This document shows positions 32,832 through 43,879 of a stretch of 64,000 bases of DNA, in pieces. The DNA lies in assembly GCA_950097015.1 (NCBI GenBank), contig CATNEN010000038.1, forward strand, positions 12,394,001 to 12,458,000. The letters run 5' to 3'. A program made the translations under genes and the position numbers. The stretch comes from Macrostomum hystrix. Its lineage: Eukaryota > Platyhelminthes > Macrostomidae. The notes beneath the pieces were generated by a model, which searched no databases, was not told the origin of the DNA, and was given only the letters and a program-made list of their open reading frames with translations. Each line of letters opens with the position of its first letter. Within the stretch, counting starts at the first letter, position 1.

Positions 32832-33678
32832 ATGAAACTGAGACAACCGCAGCTGCTGGCCGTGCTGCTGCTCTTAGTAGCAGCATGCGTCGTCCACCTG
32901 GGCGGGGCGGCTGTTGCTGAGCCGTCCGCCGTGCACGCTGAGCAGTCACTGGTCCCGGAGTCGTCTCAAGTTGAGGAGAACCTTCTCGAGTCGGCTGCCA
33001 GCGATCCGGAGGAAGAGAATGACTATTTAGAGGCCATGGAGATGTTCGAGAATGAGGCAGCCGCTGTGAGTTGTTTTTTTTCTGGCAATGGTTTCTGTCC
33101 CGCATATAGGAAGTAAGCAAGTCTGATCAGGCAGCAATGCTTTTACAGGTCGCATGCATTTGCATCTCCATTGTTTGCAGAATGGCCTGACCGCCGAGGA
33201 GATCCAGCAGAAGTGGCGGTTCCGCGGTCCCCGGTTCAGTCTGCCGAGAATCCGCCTGCCGAGGATCCGCCTGCCGAGGATCCGCCTGCCGAGGATCCGC
33301 CTGCCGAGGATCCGCCTGCCCAGGTTCCGCCTGCCGAGGTTCCGCCTGCGCCTGCCGAAAATTCGGGTCCGGCTTGATCTACGAAAGCTTGCCAGGAATT
33401 TGAACGTCTTTCGACACCTGAAGAAATTCCGCGATATGGTTAAGAATCTAATCAACAGACCCAATGAGGACTCGATGCTCAAGCCGTACATGCTAGAGTT
33501 GGCCATGGCCGTGTCGGAGATGATTCTCAACCTTGAAGCTAGCTCGAAGCAAATCATTGAGGCGCAGCAGATGGTGCGCGAATTGGCCAAAAACTATGAA
33601 ATCCTACGGAGTGCAGTTCAGATGGGACAGCCTTTTGTGGCGGGGGGCATTGCGTGTGGATTGGACAGAATTTACTAA
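32832..33678 (+). CDS. Secreted protein with cationic Leu-Pro-Arg-Ile-Arg repeats
   Basis: Function unknown. Exons 32832-33065 and 33181-33678 join in phase 0 to give 243 residues. There is a strong signal peptide at residues 1-26 ([14 protein letters not shown]), then an acidic region ending in [18 protein letters not shown]. Exon 2 starts [12 protein letters not shown] and leads into about seven tandem [10 protein letters not shown] units (near residues 98-135), then a Lys/Arg-rich stretch and long amphipathic helices ([27 protein letters not shown]). The repeat is a 15-bp tandem repeat CTGCCGAGGATCCGC. An acidic pro-region before a Pro/Arg-rich segment is the layout of many antimicrobial-peptide precursors, but that role is inference; a matrix or mucus protein is equally possible. 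It is the divergent paralogue of the gene at 32614-32142. Confidence 0.7.
33238..33352. repeat. 15-bp coding tandem repeat
   Basis: CTGCCGAGGATCCGC repeated about five times almost perfectly, then CTGCCCAGGTTCCGC and CTGCCGAGGTTCCGC. In frame it encodes Leu-Pro-Arg-(Ile/Phe)-Arg. The near identity at synonymous sites means the expansion is recent. Confidence 0.93.
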
Positions 33679-33699
33679 ACGCGCTCCGCAGCCTAAAAC

Positions 33700-36100
33700 A
33701 TCAAATTTTCACTGTTATTCTCTGATACACGGTACAGGCAAATCGGTGCCACCAATAAGACGGCAGTATAGGCCATATCGATCAGCTGTCAATTAATTAT
33801 TAATCAAGTTAAAACACAAAATGGTATTTTTCTTAACGGAAATTAATAAGCAGAAACTTGGAAACGGTGACTTATAAAATATTTACCAAGTCTTGGTACA
33901 AAGCTCTCGCGAATTAGTTTTTCATCAATAGTGCAAGTAGCTACTTGTATCAGCTGCTGCTGCTCATTTTTCCCTGTAAATTATATATTAAAAGTGAAGT
34001 CTGTGTAGATGCCTCATCAGTCAATTGGAGCAAGTCGAATTCATTCCGGTCGGTAAGGATTCGCCAAGTAGATTCTCGTTTTTAAATCCCTCTGCCGACA
34101 TGCTTCGACTAGGACACGCCAAAGATTCTTCCGATAGCAGGGCCCTTTCCAGTGGTCGTAGACATGCTAATTCTTTTACGAATTCTTCTAATTCTACTTC
34201 TCGTACTTCAGTTGGTAGCAAGTAGTAGTGGATTAAGGGTATGCGTCTGACAACATTTTTGTTCCGTTGTGTCTCCCGGTAATTAATCAATATGTGGGTA
34301 AGCGTAAAGCCGATAAAGGGCGGATGGTTAGTGCATGGTTCGATTTTGAAGCAAGAGGGGGCAACGTCTCAAATCTGAAGACAAGCTTCAGAAATAAACA
34401 CATGGAATAAACACCTGACAAAAACTCCTGAAATAAACGTTAGAGTTGCTGCCATCATGGTCAGAACGGTTGGTTGTCTCGAAAGACTTCTCTTGCCTTA
34501 AACCTGTAAATTGAAAATAATAAACACCTGAATTCGAGACTTGAAGACAAGTTCTGTGAAAAAATTGTTAGTATTTATAGCCGTTCGAGCTCTGCCATTG
34601 GCTGAGGCCCTTCAAGCGCACTCGATAGCTGGAAACATTGACGCGGGTGGTATCGCCGTGGGCGTGCCAAAACTGCTGTGGAAAAACCGTGGAAATACCG
34701 GCCACAGATCTCGAATACTGACACCCTAAGAAGAAACCAACTTAAGACATATTAACTAAATTTCTAGGAGAGACTATAAACCAGCGACAGCGGCAATGCT
34801 AGCTAGTCAAGGAGTGGAAGCTAGATGCTATGCCTTGCAAATAGCGACTCACTGCAGTTTTATCAGACAATTAAGTCCTGGAAGCTTCGGTGCGTTCTCT
34901 TTTGGGTGTGGCCTATGCTCTGCATTCTCCAGTGTACAGCGCTGTCAAGGCAACGCACACGCACTAGGAAACACCAAAGCAGAATTCCAGGCCCCTTAAA
35001 AAATGACATATTCTCTCTCCTATGCAAAATGTTTCTTTCATTTCTCTCTCCCACGGCACAGTGAAATGGGTAGCATTGCAAAGACAAAAGAGAATGTAAA
35101 AAATGTGTACACTATATGTACGCAATTGATGGTAGCCAAAAATTTTTTTTAAGGAGTACATAGAAAGTTCCCCTTTCTCACCTTTGGAAATGTACTTTCG
35201 TAGGTGCATCTCGCAAGCGAATGTACGCCACCCTGAGCTAGCCAGGTGCATATCCCAGGCGCATATCGATCGCTCTTCGTAGCTCTAGATAAACAGAGTT
35301 TTATTCGTAAAGCTATCTCATTTAATTTTTTTTTCGCAGCCAGAGTGACCTCTTTTGGTGTAAGAAATCCGTAAGTTCTTTATATTCCTAGATAGTTTGC
35401 GTCAACCAAATTGTCAAATAAGTGTATAGCAGATTAATGGAGGATAGCGCAGTGCTGCCTACCACATAGTGTTATTTTAAGTGTTATTATAAGTGTTAAC
35501 TTGGCTCGTACATGTACAAGACTTGTACGGATTTAATTCAACGGCTTATTATAGTATCTGAGCCTTCCTTTCATTCTTAGAAAATTCGCAAAGCTGTTCA
35601 GATATGATTGGGAGTGTTTTTAACGCGCTTCATTTAAATACGAGTATGTTGCTTTTGCAGCAGACTGTTTTTATGGCTGGTGTTTCTTGCTTCTTAGCAG
35701 CCATGAAGGGAACCGATGCTGTGCTGGCAAATATACTGAACTCGTTATATAGCTTCGTGGCTGCGAGACTGTCTGCTGATGCATATGTAAACTCGGCGCA
35801 GTGTTCTTGTTTAATTAGCACTCTTGCATCCTAATGAAACCATTTAACGGCATTAGTAAAGGGGGGAAGAAGGGGAAAGGGGACATTAGTTCTCTGCTTG
35901 GGGGCATTGGTGGCCTACTGGGGGGAATATCGGTTCTGTGTTTAAGCTAGGGGGTCATTAGTTCTATGCTGAAGGGGGCATTGGGAGAAATTTTGTCTGA
36001 TGTGTTTGTTTGCCCATAGATGTTACACCGGAGTGGAATGTGTTTGGGACACCCTATGGGGGGCGATGTGGCTAGTCTATGCAAATAATTGACTACACCT
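33700..36100. other. Spacer with short unassigned frames
   Basis: No gene is supported. There are open frames at 34025-34225 (plus) and 34021-34290 (minus), and an ATG-started 76-codon frame at 35604-35834 (FMAGVSCFLAAMKGTDAVLA). None has a recognisable family, intron context or cysteine pattern. The last may be a relic of a mobile element. Confidence 0.35.
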
Positions 36101-36107
36101 GTCCCAA

Positions 36108-36395
36108 TTGGGTCAGATGTGCAGCCGACAGCACAGCCGCAGCTATTGCGCGGCGCATCTGAAGGCTGCGTACGGCTGTTCAGTCCATGGACTGGGGGGA
36201 CACCACACCCACCCTCAATTATCCCAGCTGATGCTGCAACCCATTTAGCAGCTGGGTGAACTGAAGCAATGCAGAGTTAAGTGTCTTGCTAAAGGACACA
36301 AATTGCTCCAGTGGAGTCGGGAACCGAACCCCCGACCTTCAAGTCGTGAGTCCGACGTTCTAACCACTAGGCTACAAACTCTACTAGGCTACAAC
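36108..36395 (-). mobile_element. SINE family B (Meta-domain-like), fullest copy
   Basis: Read on the minus strand: a tRNA-like head (GTAGCCTAGTGGTTAGAAC; GGTCGGGGGTTCGGTTCCCG), then GTGTCCTTTAGCAAGACACT and CCCAGCTGCTAAATGGGTTG, matching the Meta-domain as I remember it, then the specific tail CCATGGACTGAACAGCCGTA. It sits about 70 bases from the LTR element. Confidence 0.8.
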
Positions 36396-36468
36396 CTCTC
36401 TCCTCTCTATGCACAATACGCTCGTATCTAATGAAAACTACACTTGAATATATTTCATAGCTTGTAAT

Positions 36469-36673
36469 TGTAGTGAGCGAGAGAAGTCAGCCAGTGTCAA
36501 TTCCACTTAAAAGCTCCAGCCCTCCAAAACGGGCGTGCAATGCTTTATATATTTACTCAATCAATGCATGTACATTAAAGAGGTGTCATTGGCATGTACA
36601 TTGCGCAATCACCATTAAGCAATACTAGCAATCGGCCCACAGCACCGATATTAAAGTTCGCTACGTCACAACA
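36469..36673 (-). repeat. 3' LTR of the Ty3/gypsy element
   Basis: 205 bp, starting TGTAGTGAGCGAGAG and ending ACGTCACAACA (TG...CA). It differs from the other LTR at about three positions. It is flanked outside by GTAAT (36464-36468), the first copy of the 5-bp target duplication. Confidence 0.95.
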
Positions 36674-38463
36674 TTCACCCTCCTCCTAGTCACTGGTCCC
36701 ATCAGTCCCTTCAGCACAAGCTCAGTGCGTGACCACCTGGCCGTACCACTTGGCGGTGCGCGAAGTCTGGCACTGCACCGCAGTTCAGCGCCGTTTTCCG
36801 TAGCAGCCTCCGGACCATCAGTCAGCGCCTGGTCACCCGCTTGCGGCTGCGGCTGCCGAGGTGGCTCGGCCTCAGGCACCGTTGCTCGTGCGCCTTCAGT
36901 CGCGGCCAAAGGCAGGCAGACGCTCGTGTGCCACCTCGAACCGTCCTCTAGCATGACGATCGTCGGGCTGATGATGTCGCTGACACGCAGAGGCTGTGAC
37001 ATGTGGCTCTGTAGTTTGCCTCGCATTCTCGGTGATCGGACTTGCACCATGTCGCCCACTCTGAATTGGCGCGGCGGTTTCCGAGTCCTGTTAAGCCGCT
37101 CGAACTGTCACCGCTGCTTGGCCTTGATTTGGTCCTCCAGCGGGTGCTCCTTGGTCGGTGGCCTCGGCTGCAGTGTCCACAGCGGCGTGGTGATCTTGCG
37201 CCCGAGCATCAGCTCCGCTGGAGTCACTCCCGTCATCGCGTGGGGTGTCGACCGGTACGCCCAGAGGATTGACTGCACTGCCTCCAGAAACGAGTAGCCG
37301 TCCCGCAGGTGACTCTTCAGGCCCTCTTTGACAACTCGGTTCAGGCGCTCAACTCCAGAGTTGCCTTGCGGATGGTAGAACGGGGTCTGCCGATGTGCGA
37401 TCCCATGTGCCTTCAGGAAGTCCCTGAACTCCTGGGACACAAACTGCGGTCCGCCGTCCGTCGTGATCACTCTCGGGATGCCCCAGCGAGAGAACAGCGC
37501 CTTGAGACTCCCGATGATGGTCGTTGAAGTCGCAGAGGACAAACAGATCAGCTCTGGCCACTTTGAATGTAGGTCGTGCACTCCGAGGATGAATCGGCAG
37601 TTCTGCGGGGCGCCCTCGTGCAGCTCCCCGAACAGGTCGATCTGCAGCTCAGTCCACGGCTCCTTTGGCCACTTGGTCGCAGTCAGGATCGTCCGATGCG
37701 GCTTGAAGCTCTTCTCTCTCATGACGCACGCAGAACAGTTGCCGACGAACCTTTCGATGTCGCTGTCCATTTTTGGCCACCACACAGTGTCCCGGCACTG
37801 ATGCTTGGTCCTGCTGACTCCCCGGTGACCTTGGTGCGCCAAGTCGAGTACTCGTTGACGAAGACTTTCTGGCACCACAGCGCGAGCACCCATCGCCAGG
37901 CACCTGCCGTTGCTCCAGACAGATAGCTCGTTTCTGACCTTCCAGTAGGGCAGCAGGCGCTCGTCGAGTCTCCGCTTGTCCGGCCATACAGCTACAGTGA
38001 AGTCAACGACAGGTGCGAGCAGCTCGTCCGATGCCGTTGCCTCGGCGAGTTCCTCCTCGGTGACCACGCTCAGCGCCTCGGCTAGCAGTACTCGCTGCAC
38101 CTTCAAGTCGTCAGTAGCATCATCTTCCGTCGGCCTTTCCGTGCCGTCGCAGCGGGACAGGAAGTCGGGCACAATGTTCTTTGCACCTGGGACGTACTTG
38201 ACAGTGAAGTCATAGCTAAGTAGACGATCCGCCCAACGGTGCAGTCTGAGTGGCCGGTGCCCGCTTCCCGATGCTGACAGCAGGGTGGTGAGAGCCTGAT
38301 GGTCCGTATGGAGCTCGAAGCGTCGACCGTAGAGGAAGAAGTTCCAGCGTTCGCAGGCGAAGATGCAGGCCAAAGCCTCACGCTCACTGGCTGAGTAGCG
38401 GCGCTCTGTCTCACTCAGCGTCCGGCTGGCGAAAGCTACAGGCCGCCACCGATTGGCCGCGTC
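36661..38463 (-). pseudogene. pol: pol, second part: RNase H end and integrase
   Basis: Continues in the same frame after the stop at 38464-38466. It starts with the rest of RNase H (around 38373, TDHQALTTLL), then the integrase zinc-binding region (HQGHRG...CSACVM, about 37830-37720), and a DDE core with TTDGGPQF and HPQGNSGVERL (about 37460-37340). A second in-frame stop at 37108-37110 separates the integrase core from the C-terminal domain (GDMVQVRSPRM). No chromodomain is seen. Confidence 0.9.
36674..36686 (-). other. Polypurine tract
   Basis: GGAGGAGGGTGAA on the minus strand directly abuts the 3' LTR, the position required for plus-strand priming. Confidence 0.85.
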
Positions 38464-40554
38464 CTACTGAAGGAGAACCGCACCGAGAGCTGTTGCCGAG
38501 CTGTCGCAGCTGATGATGATCGGCTGGTCTGGATCAAAGAACTTCAGGCAGGGCGGGTTGCTTACACCTGCCTTCAGCTGCTCGAATGCCTTCTGGCACT
38601 CGCTCGTCCATTGCCACGGCTCCTCCTTCCTGAGCAGCTTCATGAGTGGCTCCGCCGTACTCGAGAGGTTGGGAATGAAGTTTCCAAAGTACTTCACAAC
38701 GCCCAGGAATGCAGACACCTCCTTGGTGTTCGTCGGCGGCTGCACCTTCTTGATGGCTTGCACGTGTGATCGCAGTGGTCTGACTCCGGATGCACTCAGC
38801 TCGTAGCCCAGGAAGTCAATTTTTTCCTGCCTCCAAGCGCACTTGGCCGGGTTGATGGTCACGTTGTGCGTCAACAACGCTTGCAACACCATGAGCAGCT
38901 GCTTATCGTGCTCATCCTTGGAAGTTGCATGCACCACGATGTCATCCATGAAGTGCACTGCGCCTCTGATGCCGCCGAGTATCTTGGCGAGGACCTTCTG
39001 GAATGCGGCTGGTGCGCTACAGAGACCGAAGCAGACTCTCCGGTAGCGGTACAGGCCTCGCTCAGTCACGAATGTTGTTAGATTCCTGCAGTCTTCAGCC
39101 AGATCCAGCTGCAGGTAGGATGAGTTGAGGTCCAGTTTCGAGAAGACCCGCGAACTTTCAAACTCGGCTGAGAGCTCCTCGAAGGTTGGCAGCGGGTACC
39201 TGTCCGGTATGATGCTCTTGTTCGGACCTCTCAGGTCGTTGCAGATTCGAATCGCGCTGTTGGCCTTCGGAACCACAACCAGGTTCGAAACCCAGTCCGA
39301 AGAGTCGACCTCCTCAATGATGCCTTGTTGCAGCAGCTTGTCGATCTCCTTATGCACCGCGTCACGCAGACTAAGCGGCACTCTGCGCAGCTGCTCAGCA
39401 GTCGGCTGCACCGCCGGGTTCACTCGCGGCCTGTGCTGAAATCCCTTGATGTGCCCGAGTCCTCTGGTCAGCTGGTCAAACCGGCTCGGGATCCAGTCAG
39501 GCAGGGCTCTGTCACCGGCCGTCTGCACCCGTTCACCGTCTGCCGTAACGATCTGCAGTCCCAGCTGATCCATGAGATCGCAGCCCAGGATGTCGGAGCC
39601 CGTCTTGACCACGCTGATGTTGCAGTAGGGCACGACCTTTTCCTTGAGCTGCACGGACACCAGAACGTCGCCGAGCACTTGGATTTTGCTGCCGTTGAAC
39701 GCAACCAGCTTCCGAGATGACGCGTGCAGCGGCACCTTGGACAAGAGCCTCCCGTAGGTTTCCTTAGTGATGATGCACACCCGGGAGCCGGAATCCACGA
39801 GCAGCTTGACAGGCCGTCCGTTCAGCAGCACCTCACAGTACTTGCTGGCTGCCACGGCCGTTTTCACTGTGCAGACAGAGTAGTCGTCGTCAAGCTGTCG
39901 CACCTGGCCTCCACTCCTGCAGACCCTGGCGAAATGCCCCAGCTTCCCGCAGGCCTTGCATTCCTTGCCTTTTGCCGGGCAGGTCTGTCCACGCTGATGC
40001 GCTCCCTTGCCGCAGTTGACACAGTTCCGGCCGGAGTCGGAGACCGGCCTTGGTGTCTCCTGCCGCTTTGCTGTCGCCTTGCCTTTCCAGCTATCAGGCC
40101 GTCGACTGTTGACGTTCTGGACCCCCTGTGCGATACCGGAGTCTGCGCGGTTGCCACCCTTTAAGGCCTGGGCTTCGAGCAATCCGGTCTCCAGCCGTTC
40201 GGCGAGCTGAACGGCGGTTTCCAGGGTCAGCTTCGGCTCCATCAACAGTCGCTCACGGATGTGGTTGCTGAGCACCTTCTCGATGAGCTGATCCCTCAGC
40301 ATCTCTTCCTGGAAAGTCTTGAAGTCGCAGTTGGCTGCCAGGCTCCGCAGTGCGGCGATGAAGTCGCTGATTTTCTCGCCAGGCCGCTGAGCTCTCTGCC
40401 GGAACCGGTGCCGTTCGGCCACGACGTTGACCTTCGGCCCGAAATGCTTGTCCAGCAGCTGCAGAGTACCTGTCTCATAATTACACCACGGTTTTCGGCT
40501 TTTCTCTTTCGTCCACCGGCTGAATCGACATGAAGATGTTCTGACCCTCTGCAC
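38464..40554 (-). pseudogene. pol: gag (3' part)-protease-reverse transcriptase of the gypsy element
   Basis: One open frame of about 696 codons. It has the gag capsid region (QLLDKHFGPK...), two zinc knuckles (CVNCGKGAHQRGQTC, then CKACGKLGHFARVC, about 40030-39920), and the protease active site LLVDSGSRVC (about 39800). The reverse transcriptase follows, with palm motif FMDD (about 38955) and KLDLNSSYLQ, then the start of RNase H. It ends at a TAG (38464-38466) inside RNase H, after which the same frame continues. The gag N terminus is in another frame upstream. Confidence 0.93.
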
Positions 40555-40813
40555 CCAGGCAGTGGATGAGCAGGGCCTGTCGTCTCGGCTCGGGCAGGTC
40601 GATGGCTCCCGATGCTAGCAGGTAGTTGCTGAACATCGCCTTCCACCGAGTCCAGTCGATCAGCGGCGGTCCAGCAGCTGACAGAAACGGCTGCGGCGGC
40701 GAGATATTGACACTCATTCTGCTGGCACAATCTCTGCTTGGTGGTAGGGCTGCACTTTGCTGGGATTCTCTATGTGAATCGCCCAAGCCATCTGCACCCT
40801 CTGTGTCGCTCAT
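40481..40813 (-). pseudogene. gag: gag N-terminal frame
   Basis: ATG-initiated frame of 110 codons just inside the 5' LTR, with FSNYLLASGAIDLPEPRRQA and LIHCLGAEGQNIF typical of a Ty3/gypsy capsid N terminus. It overlaps the next frame by about 75 bases and must shift frame near 40490-40500 to join it, so it is either a mutation or a programmed shift. Confidence 0.8.
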
Positions 40814-40887
40814 AGCTTGTGTAGAGATGTCTCAGTTGGCAGTTTAGAGTTCGCGCAGGTGCTGAATCACGCTGGCCCAATCAGTTG

Positions 40888-40905
40888 GGTTGCGATGCGA
40901 CGCCA
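40888..40905 (-). other. Primer-binding site
   Basis: TGGCGTCGCATCGCAACC starts two bases inside the 5' LTR. TGG complements the CCA end of a tRNA. The tRNA could not be named by eye. Confidence 0.75.
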
Positions 40906-40907
40906 AA

Positions 40908-41112
40908 TGTAGTGAGCGAGAGAAGTCAGCCAGTGTCAATTCCACTTAAAAGCTCCAGCCCTCCAAAACGGGCGTGCAATGCTTTATATATTTACTCAAT
41001 CAATGCATGTACATTAAAGAGGTGTCATTGGCATGTACATTGCGCAATCACCATTAAGCAATACAAGCAATCGACCCACAGCACCAATATTAAAGTTCGC
41101 TACGTCACAACA
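40908..41112 (-). repeat. 5' LTR of the Ty3/gypsy element
   Basis: 205 bp, TG...CA ends, with differences from the 3' LTR near 41065-41090. A TTTATATATT tract is inside. The second GTAAT target copy follows at 41113-41117. Confidence 0.95.
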
Positions 41113-41117
41113 GTAAT

Positions 41118-42030
41118 ATAATTTAGAAAAAGTAATTGTTAGTAAAAATCGAACCAATTAGGTTTGCGTACTGTACGAGTATACGAGTACATTCCTGATT
41201 GTCAAGGATAACTGACAATCCCAACTCGAGCAAGAGCTGCCTGTTTAGAGAAGCCTAGGCAGTGTGGGCGAAGAGGTTGAGGTTAGTTAGCGAAAATTTG
41301 GTTTAGCAAAAGTTGGTTAGTAAAAGTTGGCTTGTAGAAGGGCAGCGGCTGGCCCTTCGCAGGCTCTAGCTTCAACAACCTGTATAATAAGCCTGTTGCA
41401 CGGTAATTGGTCTGGTAATACGTTCAGTCTTAGTCCTGGGTCCCAGCATCTAACAGTTTACCTGGCCAGCCCTGCTTCTAAAGGCCAGTTTAGTCGAGTC
41501 TGAATCCCAACTCTGAATGCAAGGTTTTAAGTACAATCTTAGCACAATAAGTACTGCAATGTACTAATCTTTGGTACAGACTTACTATAGCTGCTGTATA
41601 CAAGCTATAATACATACATACATACATACTTACTTGAACACTAGTACATTATTTTGCTACCAAGAGAGTTACTATACACATACGGAGCTCCGTACACGCA
41701 ATGGAGATGCACTGGCTGTGCAAGCATTCATAATTCAGATGCATGCTTTAATTAAAGTTCATTTTAGTTTTAATCATCAAAGCTATGTTTACGTTTCTGA
41801 TACATTGATGTGTGTATGATTACATATATAGACTTACTTCGATTCATACAATAGCAAGCGGCATCCACATGTTAATGCGATGAAACAGTAAGAGATGAGA
41901 CAGTTGAAAGACGAGACATGGGAGAGACGTGACAGAAAATTTCTGAAAACTTTGTCTCACGGCACAATCGATTATTAAAATGATTCTGCGCTAATTACTC
42001 TCTACATGCCATCACTCGTCTGCAGGTAAT
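41118..42030. other. Spacer, no gene seen
   Basis: AT-rich sequence between the LTR element and the IAP-like gene. A small (CATA)n tract lies at 41612-41630, and a short GAGATGAGACAGTTGAAAGA stretch (41890-41935) resembles the window's 16-bp minisatellite family. No coding frame is supported. Confidence 0.5.
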
Positions 42031-42035
42031 CTATT

Positions 42036-43868
42036 ATGGCGCACAATAGCTACACCACAGTGCAAGCTAAGCGTATCGTTGCCGCATGTGCCTCCTGCAT
42101 TAGCGCACAACTAGCTGAAGAAATTCTACAAAGCGACAGAGCAGAATGTCTTGACTGCTTTGTCCTGCTGGTCGTCTGCTGCGCTGTCTTACCTCGATAC
42201 CTCGCAGTAGCTGATCGCAGAGAAAGCTTTGCCGACTCTCCGCTTGGAGCAGATGACTCTGCCTGGCTAGCAGATCAGGGCTTCTACTTGGCTGCGAATT
42301 TTGGAGAAATTTTCTGCTTCTTCTGCGGTTTCGCGCGGCAACTCAACCAAGGCCGCTTGAATCGCTGTGATCTTCAAGATCAGCACACAGAGGCCAGCCG
42401 CTACTGCCTGCTCACACTAATGGCCCGTTCCCGGACTGCCGAAGCCAGCCGGGCACTGCGGCGGGTGCTGAGCACTGCCAGGAGACGCCTAGCGCCTGCA
42501 GTCTTGGGACACTTTCGGTCCTCTGTGATGCTAGCGGCCAGAAGTGTTGGCTTTACTGATACACAGGTCAGACCCTTTTGACACCTTTTGACACCTTGGA
42601 CAGATATTATAGCTTGTGAGATTTTGTTGAAAATCGTTAAATGACTTGAGCATCAACTTATAATTTCGATAATTTTATATTCCAGGTACTGATTTATCTG
42701 ACAACATGGCTGCTAACTCACGGGAGAGCGCCCGATCGGCCATCGGATCTGCTCACCGTGATGCAGCAGGATTGGACTCTAGATTACGAGCTGGCTGGTG
42801 GACACGGCCGGCTGCAGATCTTTCCTGACAGCGCCGAGTTCGACCTGGCCCGTGCGGTGCAGAGCAACAGGTTCAACTCAGGGTTCAACGCAGCGGTTCC
42901 GAGTCACGTTCTGTGAGTAAAAAATTAAATGGCAGATTTCCTTCCGACGAATAACCTCGTTAATATCGCACGCGAGCGTATGATACGGAAAAGTTTTCGC
43001 CTTAGCTAACAAGCTTAGCTTTAGCATAAACAACTCAGCTAAACTTATAACTCAGGGACCAAAAGAAATAGTAGGACGGGAAACTACGTTTCTTATAAAA
43101 TTGTTTAGGAGGCTGGCCTTGCCAAAAAATACACTACGGAGATGTGAATTAGCTTCACTTTTAACTTTGAATGGCGAAATTATAAAATAAGAAATAAGTC
43201 CTAGGCAAAGGTCTAGGGTGTACTTCAAATATATTTATTATTAAATGTACTTAATCACTGATACGAGAATGGAAAAAAACAAAAATCATGTTTCCGAATG
43301 ATTTTATTGTTTTAAGGTGCGCAATGCATTTTTTCACACGGAAGAGCATGGCGAGAATATGAAATAAAGCATAATGGAATTTATGGTGTCACATAGAGTT
43401 TCACACAGTTTTCACATTAAACGTATAAAAAATAAAAAAACGTATAAATTGTGCTTTGCACAATGCGAGGTTCGATCTTCACTATGTTAATTGATGCTGA
43501 GTCATTATTTAAACCTTTTCAGGGGCCTTGGCAGTCGTCAGTTGACACCAGCTCGAGTTCCTCTAGCATGCTTCGATATGGACCGCATGTTTCTCATGCG
43601 CAATCGTTTTGGCCAAATCGACCCTGCCGCCATTGTGTCCGCAGAAGTCATTGATGGCGACTCGCACATTCCGGTGCCTCCCCCGCCAGCGCTGCTGCCG
43701 CTGCTGGATGGGCCGTTGTGTCTCGGCTGCAGGGAAAGCATTGCAGATTGTGTAGCCCTGCCATGCGGCCACTTTTGCCTGTGCAGTCTCTGCTGCCGTC
43801 GCGGGAGCTCCACCAGCTGCCCATTTGAAGGCTGCACCGCCGCCTCGGAATACTGGGCGCCAGTCTGA
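42036..43868 (+). CDS. IAP-like protein with BIR-type and RING domains
   Basis: Likely an inhibitor-of-apoptosis-family E3 ubiquitin ligase. Exons 42036-42566, 42686-42912 and 43523-43868 join in frame to give 367 residues. The BIR-like region (about 61-125) has RESFADSP, then LADQGFYLAANFGEIFCFFC and HTEASRYC. Cys94, Cys97, His117 and Cys124 supply the C-x2-C...H-x6-C zinc ligands. The C-terminal RING (319-357) has CLGC, PCGHFCLCSLC and CPFEGC, closely like IAP RINGs. Two departures: the linker between the BIR zinc ligands is longer and poor in the usual Trp, and the last RING pair is C-x4-C rather than C-x2-C. The middle (180-310) has no known domain. Whether it binds caspases cannot be judged. 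Confidence 0.8.
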
Positions 43869-43879
43869 CTGTACATGTA

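Larger units (their letters stand above)
36469..41112 (-). mobile_element. Ty3/gypsy LTR retrotransposon with GTAAT target duplication
   Basis: A 4.6-kb element transcribed on the minus strand. It has two 205-bp LTRs (36469-36673 and 40908-41112) about 98.5% identical, and 5-bp target duplications GTAAT at 36464-36468 and 41113-41117. A primer-binding site and polypurine tract are in the expected places. The internal order gag, zinc knuckles, protease, reverse transcriptase, RNase H, integrase is that of Ty3/gypsy. No envelope-like frame is present. A frameshift in gag and two in-frame stops in pol make this copy non-autonomous, though the young LTRs suggest recent insertion. Confidence 0.95.

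Noticed and set aside
36725-40850. Plus-strand frames across the LTR element (up to 190 codons)
   Set aside because: They are antisense shadows of the GC-rich gag-pol frames on the minus strand.
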